A stretch of DNA of 64,000 nt from Brevibacillus_H ginsengisoli (GTDB taxonomy: Bacteria > Bacillota > Bacilli > Brevibacillales > Brevibacillaceae), in assembly GCF_050113715.1 (NCBI RefSeq), contig NZ_JBNJQR010000010.1, positions 164,271 to 228,270 on the forward strand, in the 5' to 3' direction. The stretch's first letter is position 1; each line of letters begins with the position of its first letter. A model generated the notes under the pieces. It made no database searches. It had not been told where the DNA came from and saw nothing but the letters and a program-made list of their open reading frames with translations. A program made the position numbers and the translations under genes. Below are positions 7,350 through 16,286 of this stretch, piece after piece.

Positions 7350-8174
7350 GTGGCGGATGCATTTGTTGAACGGTCGTTATATGAAATTCGGTTTTGGTCC
7401 CGAATAATGAAGGAACACTCATTATTCTTGCGCTTAGGCTTTTACTGTGAGGATGAGCAATTAATTAACGAGGCTAATCAATTCTACAGGGTCTTTGAAC
7501 AAATTGAAAATCAATCACATGCCTTTACTGAAAACGCTGATCCGGGAACCATCTATGAATTTAACAAGACGGTTCATAACGCTGTTTGTCTCATTTACGC
7601 GTTTAAACGGAGAGTGCTTGGGCTAATCTTACGTTGCCAAATTGGGGGTAATAATTTCCCTTTACTTGTTGATCATGTAAGTAGAGAAGCAAATTATTTT
7701 ATGCGGAGATTGGAACAGTTAAACACGGGTACACTGGACCCTTTACCTGATGCCGTGATTAATGAAAATGTGTTCTTCCTCCGTATTATGGCGGATCATG
7801 CTAAGTTTATTAACCATTTACTTGATCCTTCAGAACGTAAACTCGTAGAACAAGCACGAGATTTTAGCCATGATTTCGACCAACTTCTTTTTCAGGCTCA
7901 GGATCTTGATTCGATGCGGCCACAGTCACAAACAGTGCCATTACTTGAACAAATGGTAGATGTAAATCGGGTTTCTGTTCGTCAACTACGTGATTTCAAA
8001 AAGACCGCTCGTGATCTGATCGAAGCATGCAAAATTAAGAGTATTATTCCTCCACTTCTTGCAGATCACGTATTTAGAGAGGCATCCCATTTTCTTGAGA
8101 TTTTAGATGCGTTTGAACGTGTGTTGTCAGGAACTCAATCAATGCGAGAAGCGATTAGCTCTACTTTAACATAA
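7350..8174 (+). CDS. DUF2935 protein (two-domain, metal-binding-like helical bundle)
   Basis: Start taken at GTG 7350, preceded by GAGGAG. The open frame extends further upstream (7254) but without a ribosome site and outside the domain. The 274-residue protein shows two related halves. Both have FW/E..FFLRI-type helices with His and Glu at helix faces: EIRFWSRIMKEHSLFLRLG in the first, NENVFFLRIMADHAKFINHLLDP in the second, plus the DHVSREANYFMRRLE and DHVFREASHFLEILD repeats. This duplication is the signature of DUF2935 (ferritin-like bundles, often induced in sporulating Bacillales). A single-domain relative occurs at 50009. Confidence 0.85.
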   Translation: MADAFVERSLYEIRFWSRIMKEHSLFLRLGFYCEDEQLINEANQFYRVFEQIENQSHAFTENADPGTIYEFNKTVHNAVCLIYAFKRRVLGLILRCQIGGNNFPLLVDHVSREANYFMRRLEQLNTGTLDPLPDAVINENVFFLRIMADHAKFINHLLDPSERKLVEQARDFSHDFDQLLFQAQDLDSMRPQSQTVPLLEQMVDVNRVSVRQLRDFKKTARDLIEACKIKSIIPPLLADHVFREASHFLEILDAFERVLSGTQSMREAISSTLT

Positions 8175-8197
8175 TTGATAGTACATCCTGTGATTAT

Positions 8198-8236
8198 AAA
8201 AAAGGGAAGCGTCTCCTCTAGGCGATTCTCTTTTTT
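8198..8236 (+). terminator. Imperfect terminator after the DUF2935 gene
   Basis: AAAAAAGGGAAGCG pairs imperfectly with CGATTCTCTTTTTT across an 11-base loop; A and T runs flank both sides. Confidence 0.55.
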
Positions 8237-8326
8237 ACATAATCCGCATCTCGTTGGCGGTGGCCTATGTATAAGGAAAAACATCTTGGGAAAACAAATG
8301 GATGAAGTACTTTACAGGAGGCCGAA

Positions 8327-9268
8327 ATGAAGAAATCACGATTGTTTATATCCATTCTTGCAGGACTAATGGTTGCGATAGTTGGATTCTTGGACGTAAG
8401 TAGCTTCGTTCAAACAGGATCCGTCACCCAAACCCTTCCTGAAGTAACGCAAGAGCAAGGTCCGAATTGGGAGTCAGTCAAGAAAGTGTTTAACAAGGGT
8501 GAAATTCAAGCGGGTGTCTTTCGAATAACATTTCCTCGTTCCGATTTGCATGTCAAAGTAGGGAGTGTTCCAATCGATCCGAACCTTGCTTTAACAACTT
8601 ATTTGGCTTTCCAACAGGTGGATAGCCAATCGATGATGATGGGCGATCTTGTTCTTCTTGAAAAAGAAGTTAAGCCGGTTGAAACGAAGCTAGCTGAGCT
8701 TGGAATTGACATAACTGCCTTACACAACCATATCATCGAAGAAAACCCAAAAATCATGTATTTACATGTTGCTGGACACGGAGATCCAGTTGCTCTGGCT
8801 CAAAAAATGAAGGATGCTCTTGCCCTGACAAGCACCCCATTAACTTCTCCACCGCCTGAAAAACCTTTGTCTGCCTTTAACTGGTCGAAAGTGGAAGACA
8901 TCATCGGATATAAAGGTCAACAAAAAGGAAAAGTGTTTCAATTCTCAATCCCAAGACCGGAAAAAATTACGGCAAAAGGTGTAGAGATACCACCTGCAAT
9001 GGGGATCGCCATGCCGATTAATTTACAAGTCGTTGGTGATAAAGTAGCAACAACTGGCGATTTAGTCCTGCTTTCAAGCGAAGTAAATCCGGTTGTTCGT
9101 GAATTAACGAAAAACGGAATTACCGTAACAGCCATACACAATCACATGTTGGATGAAACTCCTCGATTATTCTTCCTGCACTTCTATGCGTTGGATGAAC
9201 CAACCAAATTGGCTCGTGGTATCCGCTCAGCACTGAATCAAACCAGTGTTGTAACAAAAACGAAATAG
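8327..9268 (+). CDS. Exported DUF1259 (LppY/LpqO-like) tandem-domain protein
   Basis: Signal peptide or anchor at residues 5-27. Two copies of DUF1259 follow. Each runs from a G.vFriTfPR/fqFsIPR strand, through GDLVLL..EV.PV...L...GI..TALHNH, to P...fLHf.a.gdp..LA. The conserved His clusters (ALHNHI/AIHNHM and YLHVAGHG/FLHFYA) suggest metal binding. The family occurs as secreted lipoproteins in mycobacteria and as single proteins in Bacillales; no activity is established. ATG is preceded by ACAGGAGG. Monocistronic, with a terminator immediately downstream. Confidence 0.88.
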   Translation: MKKSRLFISILAGLMVAIVGFLDVSSFVQTGSVTQTLPEVTQEQGPNWESVKKVFNKGEIQAGVFRITFPRSDLHVKVGSVPIDPNLALTTYLAFQQVDSQSMMMGDLVLLEKEVKPVETKLAELGIDITALHNHIIEENPKIMYLHVAGHGDPVALAQKMKDALALTSTPLTSPPPEKPLSAFNWSKVEDIIGYKGQQKGKVFQFSIPRPEKITAKGVEIPPAMGIAMPINLQVVGDKVATTGDLVLLSSEVNPVVRELTKNGITVTAIHNHMLDETPRLFFLHFYALDEPTKLARGIRSALNQTSVVTKTK

Positions 9269-9281
9269 CCACAGCATGAAT

Positions 9282-9317
9282 AGCCGGTATCCTTGGACAC
9301 AGGGGTACCGGCTTTTT
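9282..9317 (+). terminator. Rho-independent terminator
   Basis: AGCCGGTATCC (9282-9292) pairs with GGGTACCGGCT (9303-9313), then TTTTT. Confidence 0.88.
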
Positions 9318-9354
9318 CGTTCAAACAGGGAGTAGTGTACGAAAACAGCGAAGG

Positions 9355-9744
9355 TTAATAGGCGCCTTGCTGATTTCCCGTATTTCCACTATACATGTGT
9401 GAATGTGGGTGCATGCCATTCACGGTTGTGTAGCCCTCAAAACGATGATAATGTCCGCCAGTTGGCAACGAGATAGCAGGGCCAGTTGTTCCTTGAATAA
9501 CGTGCGTGTGTCCGTCTTTTACAGCTGTCACGGTATAGTAGTTATGAACGTGTGGTACTCCAGTTTGTGCTGGCTCTGTCATTCCTGAATAGTAGTGGGA
9601 GTGTCCATCATCACAAGTAGTACACCCTGAGAAGGCATGTGTGTGAACAGGTTTTCCATCCCAACTCGTGATATAAAGAGTGTGGGAATGTTGGGAATCA
9701 AACTCATTGGAATCAATGACAAAGCCAGTTACCGCTATTTTCAT
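9355..9744 (-). CDS. YmaF-family His-rich protein
   Basis: The 129-residue protein is built from repeating H-x-H units: QHSHTLYITSWDGKPVHTHAF, DDGHSHYYSGMTEP, VPHVHNYYTVTAVKDGHTHVI, GGHYHRFEGYTTVNGMHPHSHMYSG. Each pair sits at the end of a beta strand. This matches the YmaF family of Bacillales, small proteins of unknown function with a likely metal-coordinating His-strand architecture. A CTTCDDG element gives two cysteines that could add to a metal site. No signal peptide. Start ATG at 9744 with AGGGGGATCTGA upstream. Confidence 0.82.
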   Translation of the reverse strand: MKIAVTGFVIDSNEFDSQHSHTLYITSWDGKPVHTHAFSGCTTCDDGHSHYYSGMTEPAQTGVPHVHNYYTVTAVKDGHTHVIQGTTGPAISLPTGGHYHRFEGYTTVNGMHPHSHMYSGNTGNQQGAY

Positions 9745-9905
9745 TCAGATCCCCCTATCTTTTCAAAGATTCTACATCGTATGTAAAGGGGGAGATGGAG
9801 GTATCTAAATTTCTAGAGGGAATTTCTGAACTTTTGCAACATATTTCGATTTCATTCGTATATGGAATATAATGGTTGAATTTCCATGACGGAAGAGAGG
9901 AGGTG

Positions 9906-10430
9906 ATGATGGAAGTGAGTACCCTGGAGAGTCTTTTTATGGCTTGTCTTGCATTCGGTGTACTCTACGCTCTGCTTGCTTTAGTGTTTGGGGAAGCGAT
10001 CGGTCACTGGCTCGCTGGACTTGATCTTCCTCTTTTACAGCCGCTCAGTATTGTCTCGGCGATCACAGGTTTTGGCGGTTGTGGTTTAATCATGACGTAT
10101 TCGACCCAACTGGGGGCACTTTCTATTCTGGTTGTATCTGCGGTCGTTGGAATTATTTTGTGTGTCCTGTTCTATTTTCTATGGGTGAAGCCTATGGCCA
10201 AGGCGGAGAGTACCACGGCGTTCTCCATTCAAGAACTGGAAGGCAGTGTCGGTGAGGTTTACACAACAGTGCCCGCCCGAGGGTTTGGAGAGGTTGTGAT
10301 CATTTGCTCCAGTGGTCGTTCCAATTACATAGCGACGAGCTTCGATCAGGTCGATATCCCCAGAGGCTCCAAGGTGGTCGTCGTAAGGGTAGACAAGAAG
10401 GTATTAGCCGTTTCTTTACTTAAGCTGTAA
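9906..10430 (+). CDS. NfeD-like membrane protein (YuaF type)
   Basis: Start at 9906 (or 9909) behind a strong AGGAGGTG site. Three or so membrane helices (residues 8-30, 45-66 and 75-98) precede a C-terminal NfeD OB-fold (ELEGSVGEVYTTVPARGFGEVVIICSSGRSNYIATSF). The gene is 15 bases upstream of the flotillin gene, as in B. subtilis yuaF-floT. NfeD proteins assist flotillin assembly and membrane-fluidity control. The length of about 174 residues matches YuaF. Confidence 0.9.
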   Translation: MMEVSTLESLFMACLAFGVLYALLALVFGEAIGHWLAGLDLPLLQPLSIVSAITGFGGCGLIMTYSTQLGALSILVVSAVVGIILCVLFYFLWVKPMAKAESTTAFSIQELEGSVGEVYTTVPARGFGEVVIICSSGRSNYIATSFDQVDIPRGSKVVVVRVDKKVLAVSLLKL

Positions 10431-10445
10431 GTTAAATGGAGGGGA

Positions 10446-12005
10446 ATGATGTTGATGTTGTCGTTGCCGATTTATGTAGCGATTGCGGTTCTTGCCGTGG
10501 TTGTGGTGCTTGGACTTGTCTTTGCCGCCCGATATAAGACGGTTGGTGCGGATAAAGCGATGATTGTGACAGGAAGTTTCCTTGGTTCCCGCATTGTGAA
10601 GACAGATGAGCATGGCGCCAGAGTGAAGATTGTGCGCGGCGGCGGTTCGTTTATTCTGCCGATTTTTCAACAGGCGAATTTCCTCAGCTTGCATTCTCAT
10701 ACCTTGGAAATCTCGACTCCGGAAGTATATGACTCGAATGGGGTTCCAGTGATGGCCGATTCCGTCACCATTATCAAGATTGGCGGAACAATTGAAGACA
10801 TTGCTACAGCCGCAGAGCAATTCATGGGCAAATCGGATGAAGAATTGCGCGGGCAAGCCAAGGAGGTGCTGGAAGGTCATTTGCGCTCCATCGTAGGTAG
10901 TATGGCGATTAAGGATTTGAACCGTGATAAGGAAAAATTCGCACAGGAGATTCAGACAGTCGCTGCGCAGGACCTGCAAAAGATGGGGCTGGTCATTGTC
11001 AGTCTCACGATCCGCGATTTGCGCGACAAGAACGACTATTTGAAATCGCTAGGTCTTCCAGAGATTGCAGCCGTAAAAAGAGACGCGATCATTGCGCAGG
11101 CTGAAGCTGATAAGGAAGCGCGAATCCGTCGTGCCAGAGCGGAAGAGGAAGCACAAAAGGCGGAATTGTTAAAAGAAACGAACATCGCCGAAGCCGAAAA
11201 AGAAAAAGAGCTGAAGGTAGCCTCTTTCAAACAGGAACAGGATAGAGCCAAGGCGGAAGCGGACCAGGCGTATCGATTGCAGGAAGCGGTCACTCGTCAA
11301 AAAGTAACGGAAGAAGAGATGAAGGTTACCCTCGTCCAAAAAGAAAAAGAGATCGAGTTGGAAGAAAAAGAAATCCAACGTCGCGAGAAACAATACGATG
11401 CGGAAGTGAAGAAGAAAGCGGATGCCGATCGTTATGCCGTGGAGCAAGCGGCCGAAGCAGACAAGATTCGCTTGATTCGGGAAGCGGAAGCACATGCCGA
11501 GCAGAAACGCGTGGAAGGACTCGCGCAGGCCGAAGCGGAGAAAGCGAAAGGGATCGCGCAAGCTGAGGCTGAAAAGGCAAAAGGGATGGCGGAAGCCGAA
11601 GTTACCCGCTTGAAGCTGGAAGCCGAAGCGGAAGGGAAGCAGAAGCTGGCGGAGGCGTACGAGAAGTTTGGTCAGGCAGCGGTGCTGGAGCTGGTTCTCA
11701 AGACGATGCCAGAGCTTGCTAGCAAGATCGCCGAGCCAATCCGTTCGATTGATAAAGTCACCGTGATTGACAACGGGAATGGCCAAGGAGACGGCATCAA
11801 TCGATTCAGCAACAACGTAACCAAGCTGATGACACAACTCCCGGAGATGCTCAAGGATACAACGGGACTTGACTTGAACAGCATGATCTCCACGATGATT
11901 AAACCTACGACAGAACCATCCATCCCTGTTCCGGCGGCCAATGAAATCATGGATAAAAGCATGAGTGAAGTAGCGGTTGCCAACAAGGAGACACTAGAAA
12001 AATAA
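10446..12005 (+). CDS. floT: Flotillin FloT (SPFH-domain membrane scaffold)
   Basis: An N-terminal membrane hairpin (residues 4-25) is followed by an SPFH/band-7 domain (about 30-200, AARYKTVGADKAMIV ... TLEISTPEVYDSNGVPVMADSV). A very long Glu/Ala/Lys coiled coil follows (about 210-415) with AQAEAEKAKG repeats. The C-terminus includes LELVLKTMPELASKIAEP, the typical flotillin oligomerisation segment. Length 519 against about 509 for B. subtilis FloT. It scaffolds functional membrane microdomains that organise signalling and secretion proteins. Start ATG 10446 or 10449; GGAGGGG lies very close, making 10449 the better spaced. Operon with the NfeD gene; strong terminator after. Confidence 0.95.
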   Translation: MMLMLSLPIYVAIAVLAVVVVLGLVFAARYKTVGADKAMIVTGSFLGSRIVKTDEHGARVKIVRGGGSFILPIFQQANFLSLHSHTLEISTPEVYDSNGVPVMADSVTIIKIGGTIEDIATAAEQFMGKSDEELRGQAKEVLEGHLRSIVGSMAIKDLNRDKEKFAQEIQTVAAQDLQKMGLVIVSLTIRDLRDKNDYLKSLGLPEIAAVKRDAIIAQAEADKEARIRRARAEEEAQKAELLKETNIAEAEKEKELKVASFKQEQDRAKAEADQAYRLQEAVTRQKVTEEEMKVTLVQKEKEIELEEKEIQRREKQYDAEVKKKADADRYAVEQAAEADKIRLIREAEAHAEQKRVEGLAQAEAEKAKGIAQAEAEKAKGMAEAEVTRLKLEAEAEGKQKLAEAYEKFGQAAVLELVLKTMPELASKIAEPIRSIDKVTVIDNGNGQGDGINRFSNNVTKLMTQLPEMLKDTTGLDLNSMISTMIKPTTEPSIPVPAANEIMDKSMSEVAVANKETLEK

Positions 12006-12017
12006 GTGAATACCAAT

Positions 12018-12066
12018 AAACGGCGATTCTATAGGTCAAGTAAATGACCTGTGGGATCGTCGTTTT
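12018..12066 (+). terminator. Terminator after floT
   Basis: Long stem-loop, arms 12018-12038 and 12045-12066, with a TGACC/GGTCA core and a terminal TTTT. Confidence 0.85.
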
Positions 12067-12074
12067 ATATAATT

Positions 12075-12118
12075 AGAACGTGCAACTACTTTATGGTGAT
12101 AAAGTAGTTGCACGTTCT
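12075..12118. repeat. Perfect 20-bp hairpin preceding palindromic repeat copy 1
   Basis: Arms 12075-12094 and 12099-12118 are perfectly complementary with a GGTG loop. It lies just beyond the floT terminator and 23 bases before the left end of the repeat at 12142. Hairpins of unrelated sequence occupy the same place beside the other two copies. Confidence 0.8.
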
Positions 12119-12141
12119 TTCCATTTTCGTTAGCCCGCTTA

Positions 12142-12252
12142 AGACAAGACTTCGTCCACTTTTTCTTGTCGACTCCCTTCCGTAGTGAACGGAGCGGACA
12201 GTAGAAGCTTCACGAGAGCTTAAACAGAGAGCCGATGGACGAAGTCTTGTCT
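12142..12252 (+). repeat. Dispersed palindromic repeat, copy 1 (short form, 111 bp)
   Basis: Perfect 17-bp terminal inverted repeats (12142-12158 and 12236-12252, core GACTTCGTCC). The interior shares CTTGTCGACTCCCTTCCGTA and GAACGGAGCGGACAG with the copies at 28412 and 46136 but lacks about 90 bp of their left half. The flank CATTTTCGTTAGCCCGC (12122-12138) is also conserved. The gene-free stretch 12006-12345 is fully occupied by the floT terminator, hairpin, this repeat and the promoter region of the kinase. Confidence 0.88.
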
Positions 12253-12345
12253 CTACCCAATTCTTCACATGACAAATTTTGAATAATATGCAAAAATATT
12301 CTGATAAACTAGTTTAGGTCACCGAATTAGCTGTGGAGGGTAGCC

Positions 12346-14364
12346 ATGAGATTTTCTAGGTATTTGGCCTTCGCGTTCATCGTTCTCTATATTGTTCTTT
12401 ACTATGGATGGCTTCTCATTTTCAATCAGAATTCTCAGATAAAATTGCTAGGCGGGAACACCTTGCAGCTTTTGGCGGCAATGGTTACTACCTATTGGTT
12501 AATGAAGACGTACCGATCAGCCTCCGCAAAAGACAAGGGCTTTTGGTTCCTGCTCACAGGCGGATCGCTTAGTTTTGTCATTGCGCAAATGATCTGGAAT
12601 TACCAGGAGCTTTACTTGCAATTGAAACCTCCTGTGCCTGGATGGGCAGATTTGTTCTGGGTTTTGCAATGTCTGTGTTTCCTGGCGGGAGTGATTTATA
12701 AGCTCATCCGCACCCCAAAAAATCATGCCGTTATACGAACCTTTATCGACATCCTTACGTTTGCGATCGCTTCGTTCACCTTGAGCTGGGCATATGTTAT
12801 TGAGCCGGTTCTATCCAATGCGGTGCGCTTCGAATGCAAGGGTTACCTTATTTTATATTTGATTTATATATCAGCGAATATGCTCCTTTTCTTGGGGATG
12901 GTGATCATATCCCTTGTTTCGTCTGAACAGGTATCGCGAATGCCTTTTATGCTGATTACTTGCGGATTTTTAATCAAGGCGGCGTCGAACTTTGCCAATT
13001 TTCTGTTGATCGGTCAGGAAGAACCGAGCAGTTATTATGGCGGGATGATCGATCCGCTATACTCACTTGGACTTTTGCTTATCGGAATTGCCGGCTATTG
13101 TCAGGAGGATACAAGTTCGCGTTCCAAGCTGCTTCAAGAACGCTTTCCAGCCAAGGATAATCAGGGCTTCGTCGGTTTCATCCCATTTATTAGCGCCATG
13201 CTTTTATTTTTCGTCTCTATTGACAAGGCGCAGATGACACCTATGATTACAGTAGGCTGTATTCTTGCGCTCAGCCTTGTTATGCTAAGACAGATCATTT
13301 ATATGCAGGAGAAAAGGGCGAACCAAGCGGCCTTAATCGAAGCGGAGGCCCGCTATCGAGGGCTGGTCGAGGAGTCGCCTGTGGGTGTGTTTATTCTTCA
13401 AAATGAAAAGCTCGTCTATGTAAATCCGCGATTTGCCGAAATATTTGGCTATACCGTCGAAGAGATGGAGTTGACCCAGTTTGAAACGTACATTCGCTCA
13501 AGTTCCCGTGCAAAGATCAGTGAAGTGATGCGTAGAAGCCTGGAAGGAGAGCATGTTCCACGTCTGGAAACGCAAGGCTATCACAAGGATAAGTCCACGC
13601 TTTATCTGGAGACCCACTTCTCCTTGACGATATTTGGCGGCAAGCTGGCGATAACCGGCACTCTGCTGGATATTACCGATCGCAAACAGGCCGAAGAACT
13701 TCTGAGAAAATCAGATAAGCTGACGGTAGCGGGAGAGCTGGCAGCCGGGATCGCTCATGAGATTCGCAATCCGCTTACGTCCCTTAAAGGCTTTGTTCAA
13801 TTACTAGAATCCGAGACTGCGACCAAACAGGAATATTATCAAATCATGCATGGCGAGATTGATCGGATCAATCGTATCGTGAACGATTTTTTGACCTTGG
13901 CGAAACCGCAGATGACTCAAGTGGTGCGAATGAGTGTTCAACCGATTCTACAGAACGTCATCTCTTTGTTAGAACCCCAGCTATTGCTGCTCAACATGCA
14001 AGTAAAAGTAAGGGTTTCGGCAGATTTGCCTCTCATCGTGTGTGAAGAAAGTCAATTGAAGCAGCTTTTTATCAATATCATCAAGAATTCGATGGAAGCG
14101 ATGCCTCATGGGGGAAGTATCCGGATACGCGTAAAACGGAAGAATGAAAGAGAAGTTGTCATCCGTTTTCTTGACCATGGCAGCGGGATCCCAAAAGAAC
14201 GGATGGAGAGACTGGGGGAACCCTTCTACACCACTAAGGAAAAGGGGACGGGTCTTGGCTTGATGATGTGCTATAAAATCGTGGAAGCGCACAACGGACG
14301 TATAGAAATGATCAGCGAGCTTGGCAAAGGTACGAACGTCGATATTCTCTTGCCGTTTGATTAG
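12346..14364 (+). CDS. Membrane PAS sensor histidine kinase (sporulation-kinase type)
   Basis: Domain order: about ten membrane helices (residues 8-315); a PAS domain (about 333-440, YRGLVEESPVGVFILQNEKL); a HisKA domain with phosphoacceptor His471 in GIAHEIRNPLTSLKGF; and a HATPase_c domain with an N box (NIIKNSMEAMP), DHGSGIPKE and GTGLGLMM. The GELAAGIAHEIRNPLTSLKGFVQ signature is that of KinA/KinE-type phosphorelay kinases, so it could feed Spo0F. No response regulator gene is adjacent, which supports an orphan phosphorelay kinase. Length 672. Start ATG 12346 with GGAGGG 6 bases upstream. The downstream MATE gene is 24 bases away, possibly co-transcribed. Confidence 0.88.
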   Translation: MRFSRYLAFAFIVLYIVLYYGWLLIFNQNSQIKLLGGNTLQLLAAMVTTYWLMKTYRSASAKDKGFWFLLTGGSLSFVIAQMIWNYQELYLQLKPPVPGWADLFWVLQCLCFLAGVIYKLIRTPKNHAVIRTFIDILTFAIASFTLSWAYVIEPVLSNAVRFECKGYLILYLIYISANMLLFLGMVIISLVSSEQVSRMPFMLITCGFLIKAASNFANFLLIGQEEPSSYYGGMIDPLYSLGLLLIGIAGYCQEDTSSRSKLLQERFPAKDNQGFVGFIPFISAMLLFFVSIDKAQMTPMITVGCILALSLVMLRQIIYMQEKRANQAALIEAEARYRGLVEESPVGVFILQNEKLVYVNPRFAEIFGYTVEEMELTQFETYIRSSSRAKISEVMRRSLEGEHVPRLETQGYHKDKSTLYLETHFSLTIFGGKLAITGTLLDITDRKQAEELLRKSDKLTVAGELAAGIAHEIRNPLTSLKGFVQLLESETATKQEYYQIMHGEIDRINRIVNDFLTLAKPQMTQVVRMSVQPILQNVISLLEPQLLLLNMQVKVRVSADLPLIVCEESQLKQLFINIIKNSMEAMPHGGSIRIRVKRKNEREVVIRFLDHGSGIPKERMERLGEPFYTTKEKGTGLGLMMCYKIVEAHNGRIEMISELGKGTNVDILLPFD

Positions 14365-14388
14365 GAGGTAAAGGAGTGGATACATATA

Positions 14389-15780
14389 ATGGAACAAACA
14401 GCAGAACGGGGAAAAGCAACCCTGACAGAAGGCCCTATCGCCAAAACACTTTTCTTCTTTGCGCTTCCCATTCTGTTCGGCAATGTCCTGCAATCGTTGA
14501 ATGGATCGATTAATTCGATATGGGTCGGGAAATTTCTGGGGGAGACCGCTCTGGCCGCCACCTCCAATGCGAATATCATCATGTTTTTTCTCTTAAGCTC
14601 GATCTTTGGAATCGGAATGGCCTCGACCATTTTGATCGGTCAGAGCATTGGAGCCAAGGATATGGAACAAGCCAAGCGAGTGGTAGGCAGCAGCGCTTTG
14701 TTCTTTTTCACCCTGGCTATAATCATTGCCGCGGCGGGTTATATTCTCTCGCCGCATATTCTATCGTGGATGCATACGCCAGCTGATGTCTTGCCACTTG
14801 CGATGGCCTACACGCGCATTCTGTTTGTCGGGATTCCTTTCATGTATGGATATAACTTCATCATGATGATTCTAAGAGGATCTGGGGATTCCAAGACTCC
14901 GTTTTACTTTTTGCTGCTGTCTGTTGGTTTAGACATATTGTTCAACCCCTTGTTGATTTTTGGGATTGGTCCGTTTCCGAAGTTGGGGATTGCGGGCTCG
15001 GCGCTTTCAACTTTTATTGCCCAGGTAGTCAGCCTTATCTGTCTGACGATCTATTTGTATCGAAAAGAATATTTCCTGCGGATTACCCGTACCGAGCTCC
15101 ATTATCTGAGATTCGACAGCCAAATCATCGGATCGCTGATTAAAAAAGGCATTCCGATGGGCTTTCAGATGATGGTTGTCTCGTCCAGCGCGATCGCTTT
15201 GGTCAATTTGGTCAACCGCTTCGGCTCCGATGCGACGGCCGCTTATGGTGCGGCCACACAGCTGTCCAATTACATCCAAATGCCTGCGATGGCGATCGGG
15301 GCTGCTGTCTCCTCCGTCACTGCACAGAACGTAGGGGCGGGGAAGTGGGATCGCGTGCATAGAACGACGTTGATCGGGGTGTTGTTCAACTTTCTGATGT
15401 CCGGAGTATTGGCGGCCTTGCTGTACGTGTATAATCGGGAGGCACTGTCTCTGTTTCTGCCGGCACAAGGAAATGCCATCAACATAGGCATGCATATCAA
15501 TTCGCTGACATTGTGGGCGTTTGTTTTGTTTGGAATTAACTTCGTTTTGGCTGGTGTGATCCGTTCGACCGGTGCTGTGGTTGTTCCGTTGATGGTGACG
15601 TTCATCGCGCTTTGGATTATCCGCATACCGCTCGCTTATTATTTGGCGGGTGCCTATGGCTTGGACAGCATCTGGTGGAGTTTTCCTATCAGCTTCTCCA
15701 TCGCGGTCTGTCTCTCCCTTCTTTATTATTTGTTCGGCAATTGGAAACAGGCCAAAATGCTTGAGGCGAAAAAAATTTAG
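14389..15780 (+). CDS. MATE-family multidrug/sodium antiporter
   Basis: 463 residues, about 12 membrane helices arranged as two homologous six-helix bundles. Family signatures are ALPILFGNVLQSLNGSINSIWVGKFLGETALAA at the first helices and IPMGFQMMVVSSSAIALVNLVNRFG at the start of the second half. These resemble the DinF/NorM-like DMT-MATE subgroup that exports cationic drugs or metabolites using Na+ or H+. ATG with AAAGGAG about 12 bases upstream. It follows the sensor kinase directly, so coupled expression is possible; no terminator is obvious between them. Confidence 0.9.
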   Translation: MEQTAERGKATLTEGPIAKTLFFFALPILFGNVLQSLNGSINSIWVGKFLGETALAATSNANIIMFFLLSSIFGIGMASTILIGQSIGAKDMEQAKRVVGSSALFFFTLAIIIAAAGYILSPHILSWMHTPADVLPLAMAYTRILFVGIPFMYGYNFIMMILRGSGDSKTPFYFLLLSVGLDILFNPLLIFGIGPFPKLGIAGSALSTFIAQVVSLICLTIYLYRKEYFLRITRTELHYLRFDSQIIGSLIKKGIPMGFQMMVVSSSAIALVNLVNRFGSDATAAYGAATQLSNYIQMPAMAIGAAVSSVTAQNVGAGKWDRVHRTTLIGVLFNFLMSGVLAALLYVYNREALSLFLPAQGNAINIGMHINSLTLWAFVLFGINFVLAGVIRSTGAVVVPLMVTFIALWIIRIPLAYYLAGAYGLDSIWWSFPISFSIAVCLSLLYYLFGNWKQAKMLEAKKI

Positions 15781-15810
15781 ACTTTCGACATGTTTGGACA
15801 CGTCAATGAT

Positions 15811-15840
15811 TTGACCTAATGCGGGGAAAGATGGTATTCT
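15811..15840 (+). promoter_or_regulatory. Promoter of the cold-shock gene with long 5' leader
   Basis: TTGACC (15811-15816), 18-base spacer, TATTCT (15835-15840). This leaves a leader of about 110 nt before the csp start at 15960, a length typical of cold-shock mRNAs whose leader structure changes with temperature. Confidence 0.6.
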
Positions 15841-15959
15841 TAGATGCAGTTAAATGTGTTGAAGATCATAAAGCTGTTTGGCCTCTTGTTAAACATTAGG
15901 GCGAAGGATGTTTAGGATTTTCAACTTTTTACCAAAATGTTAATTGGGAGGCTACAAAC

Positions 15960-16157
15960 ATGACAGGAAAAGTTAAATGGTTTAATGCAGAAAAAGGTTT
16001 CGGTTTCATCGAGCGTGAAGATGGTGACGACGTATTCGTTCACTTCTCCGCAATCCAAGGTAATGGTTTCAAAAGCTTGAACGAAGGCGAATCTGTTGAG
16101 TTCGACATTGTGGATGGCAACCGTGGTCCACAAGCTGCAAACGTAGTTCGTCTGTAA
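15960..16157 (+). CDS. Cold-shock protein (CspA/CspB family)
   Basis: 65 residues containing both RNA-binding motifs: KGFGFIE (RNP1) and VFVHFSAI (RNP2). It opens [17 protein letters not shown], the classic start. It is a single five-stranded OB-fold RNA chaperone that keeps mRNA single-stranded at low temperature. Ribosome site TGGGAGG. A strong terminator follows, then a DEAD-box helicase gene; helicase and Csp often cooperate in cold adaptation. Which csp paralogue it is cannot be assigned. Confidence 0.96.
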   Translation: MTGKVKWFNAEKGFGFIEREDGDDVFVHFSAIQGNGFKSLNEGESVEFDIVDGNRGPQAANVVRL

Positions 16158-16188
16158 TTTGTCTAATAACGTTTAAAAATAAACGAGC

Positions 16189-16231
16189 AAAGAGGGCAGA
16201 TTCCATTCCAAAGGAATACTGCCCTCTTTTT
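16189..16231 (+). terminator. Rho-independent terminator after csp
   Basis: AAAGAGGGCAG (16189-16199) pairs with CTGCCCTCTTT (16219-16229); an inner TTCC/GGAA stem and T-run are present. Confidence 0.9.
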
Positions 16232-16286
16232 CAGGGAATAAATCAATAGTGAACAATTTTTTTAGCTTAAAGGAGAATGACCAGAA

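Noticed and set aside
11169..11837. 222-codon open frame antisense to the floT coiled coil
   Set aside because: It mirrors the Glu/Ala/Lys repeat codons of floT and reads as Phe/Leu/Arg-rich low-complexity sequence with no ribosome site.
12086..12268. 60-codon frame across palindromic repeat copy 1
   Set aside because: Not preserved in the other copies; the repeat appears non-coding.
15007..15801. 264-codon minus-strand frame inside the MATE gene
   Set aside because: Shadow of the transporter codons; composition rich in Arg, Gln and His, with no family pattern.
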